Shown here in pieces: positions 63,550 through 64,000 of a DNA stretch of 64,000 bases (position 1 is its first letter; each line of letters opens with the position of its first letter). Source of the stretch: Bacteroidota bacterium (lineage in GTDB: Bacteria; Bacteroidota; Bacteroidia; AKYH767-A; OLB10); assembly GCA_019136655.1 (NCBI GenBank), contig JAGVTU010000006.1, positions 1 through 64,000 on the forward strand, in the 5' to 3' direction. The notes beneath the pieces are model-generated. The model ran no database searches, was not told the DNA's origin, and was given only the letters and a program-made list of their open reading frames with translations. A program made the position numbers and the translations under genes.

Positions 63550-63912
63550 ATGAAAAAGCTGCTCATCACCATCGCCCTTGGCGCATTAGTAATTCCAAAT
63601 CTTGGATTTACTCAAACTGAAAAAGAGCCTGTATTAACACCGGCCTACATTCAAAATGGAGAAGTAATACCTGTTGTTACTCTGCCTGAGGTAACCATTC
63701 GTGCTACTGAAGACAATTCAGAAATGACCGGATATACTTTACCTGAAGTAACCATCACTTCCGACCGAACTCCTGATAATGTATATCCTGCTGTGTTGTA
63801 TCATTCTGAATATATAGCTTCAGTGAACTTAAAAGAGGTGGATATAGTTGCAAAACAAAAAAGAGTTACACTTGCTTCGCTGTTTTCATTCAAATGGCTG
63901 TTCCATAAATAA
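63550..63912 (+). CDS. small exported protein with repeated LPEVTI motifs
   Basis: A 120-residue protein with a signal peptide (about 1-21, ending GFTQ). TLPEVTI occurs twice (44-50 and 63-69) and a related LKEVDIV at 94-100. These resemble the TonB-box wording LxEVVVTA of Bacteroidota receptors, though no barrel follows. ATG 63550 was chosen because the signal peptide starts there; the TTG at 63496 lies inside the operator block. It leads an operon with the ABC gene 21 bases downstream. Function unknown. Confidence 0.75.
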   Translation: MKKLLITIALGALVIPNLGFTQTEKEPVLTPAYIQNGEVIPVVTLPEVTIRATEDNSEMTGYTLPEVTITSDRTPDNVYPAVLYHSEYIASVNLKEVDIVAKQKRVTLASLFSFKWLFHK

Positions 63913-63933
63913 CTTATCACAACAAATTACTTT

Positions 63934-64000
63934 ATGCAACTTTCCATCCGCAGTTTAACAAAAACGTATCCCAACGGAGTGCGTGCATTAAACAACATCA
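63934..64000 (+). CDS. ABC transporter ATP-binding protein (N-terminal fragment)
   Basis: Only the first 22 codons are in the window: MQLSIRSLTKTYPNGVRALNNI. The pattern L-x-K-x-Y-x-x-G-x-x-A-L-N is the usual start (A-loop Tyr) of an ABC ATPase, probably of the bacitracin/lantibiotic-export type often driven by PadR. Walker A is beyond the edge. Confidence 0.75.
   Translation, partial: MQLSIRSLTKTYPNGVRALNNI

Overview
The window is a chromosomal piece of a Bacteroidota bacterium. The evidence is the recurring TAnnTTTG -7 promoter element, a type IX secretion C-terminal sorting domain at the left edge, a PorU-like C25 protease with a PorV/PorQ-like partner, a DUF3822-rsmD-coaD cluster, and a division/cell-wall cluster with a PASTA-ended PBP and a DAP-type (DNPR motif) MurE. 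I cannot place it below phylum with confidence; the gene set would suit a Chitinophagales- or Sphingobacteriales-like lineage.

Layout. 1-9.9 kb: housekeeping genes (end of a T9SS cargo protein, DUF3822, rsmD, coaD, sppA, folK, a deoxynucleoside kinase, an OmpA-family porin, a TrmH-type methylase, mutS). 10.0-11.3 kb: tRNA-Gly and tRNA-Leu followed by a nested tandem repeat array in which every super-unit starts with the 3' end of the tRNA-Leu gene. 11.35-15.8 kb (minus strand): recQ, a 3-methyladenine DNA glycosylase gene, mtgA and serA, apparently one operon. 15.9-23.4 kb (minus): a PorV/PorQ-like barrel, a 1688-residue PorU2-type protease and a glycosyltransferase-39-like membrane protein. 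23.4-25.1 kb: gene-poor and repeat-rich, with several repeat families. 25.1-34.2 kb: accessory region with an orphan 331-residue protein and a type I restriction-modification operon (hsdM-hsdS-X-hsdR) whose third gene is a 906-residue DUF4062/STAND-type NTPase. 34.4-39.8 kb: pssA, purS, a TonB-dependent receptor, and a PadR/PspC operon. 40.3-55.8 kb (minus): a complete dcw cluster, mraZ to ftsZ. 55.9-64 kb: an acyltransferase, murQ, a conserved hypothetical, a pterin dehydratase, adenine deaminase, a cold-shock protein, tRNA-Pro, recG, and the start of an ABC transporter operon.

How the parts work together. The dcw cluster supplies peptidoglycan precursors (MurC, D, E, G, MraY), the septal synthase pair (FtsW and a class B PBP) and the divisome core (FtsZ, A, Q, L). 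It is headed by mraZ, which has a textbook array of three MraZ boxes upstream. MtgA and MurQ add glycan synthesis and recycling elsewhere in the window. The type I RM operon probably acts as a composite defence island, with the STAND NTPase as a second effector. A 62-base promoter/operator block containing the palindrome GTACTATG-N5-CATAGTAC occurs twice, 24 kb apart: before padR-pspC and before the small secreted protein/ABC transporter operon at the right edge. This points to one PadR regulator controlling both.

The strongest leads are the STAND gene inside the hsd operon, the duplicated PadR operator, and the tRNA-tagged nested repeat array.
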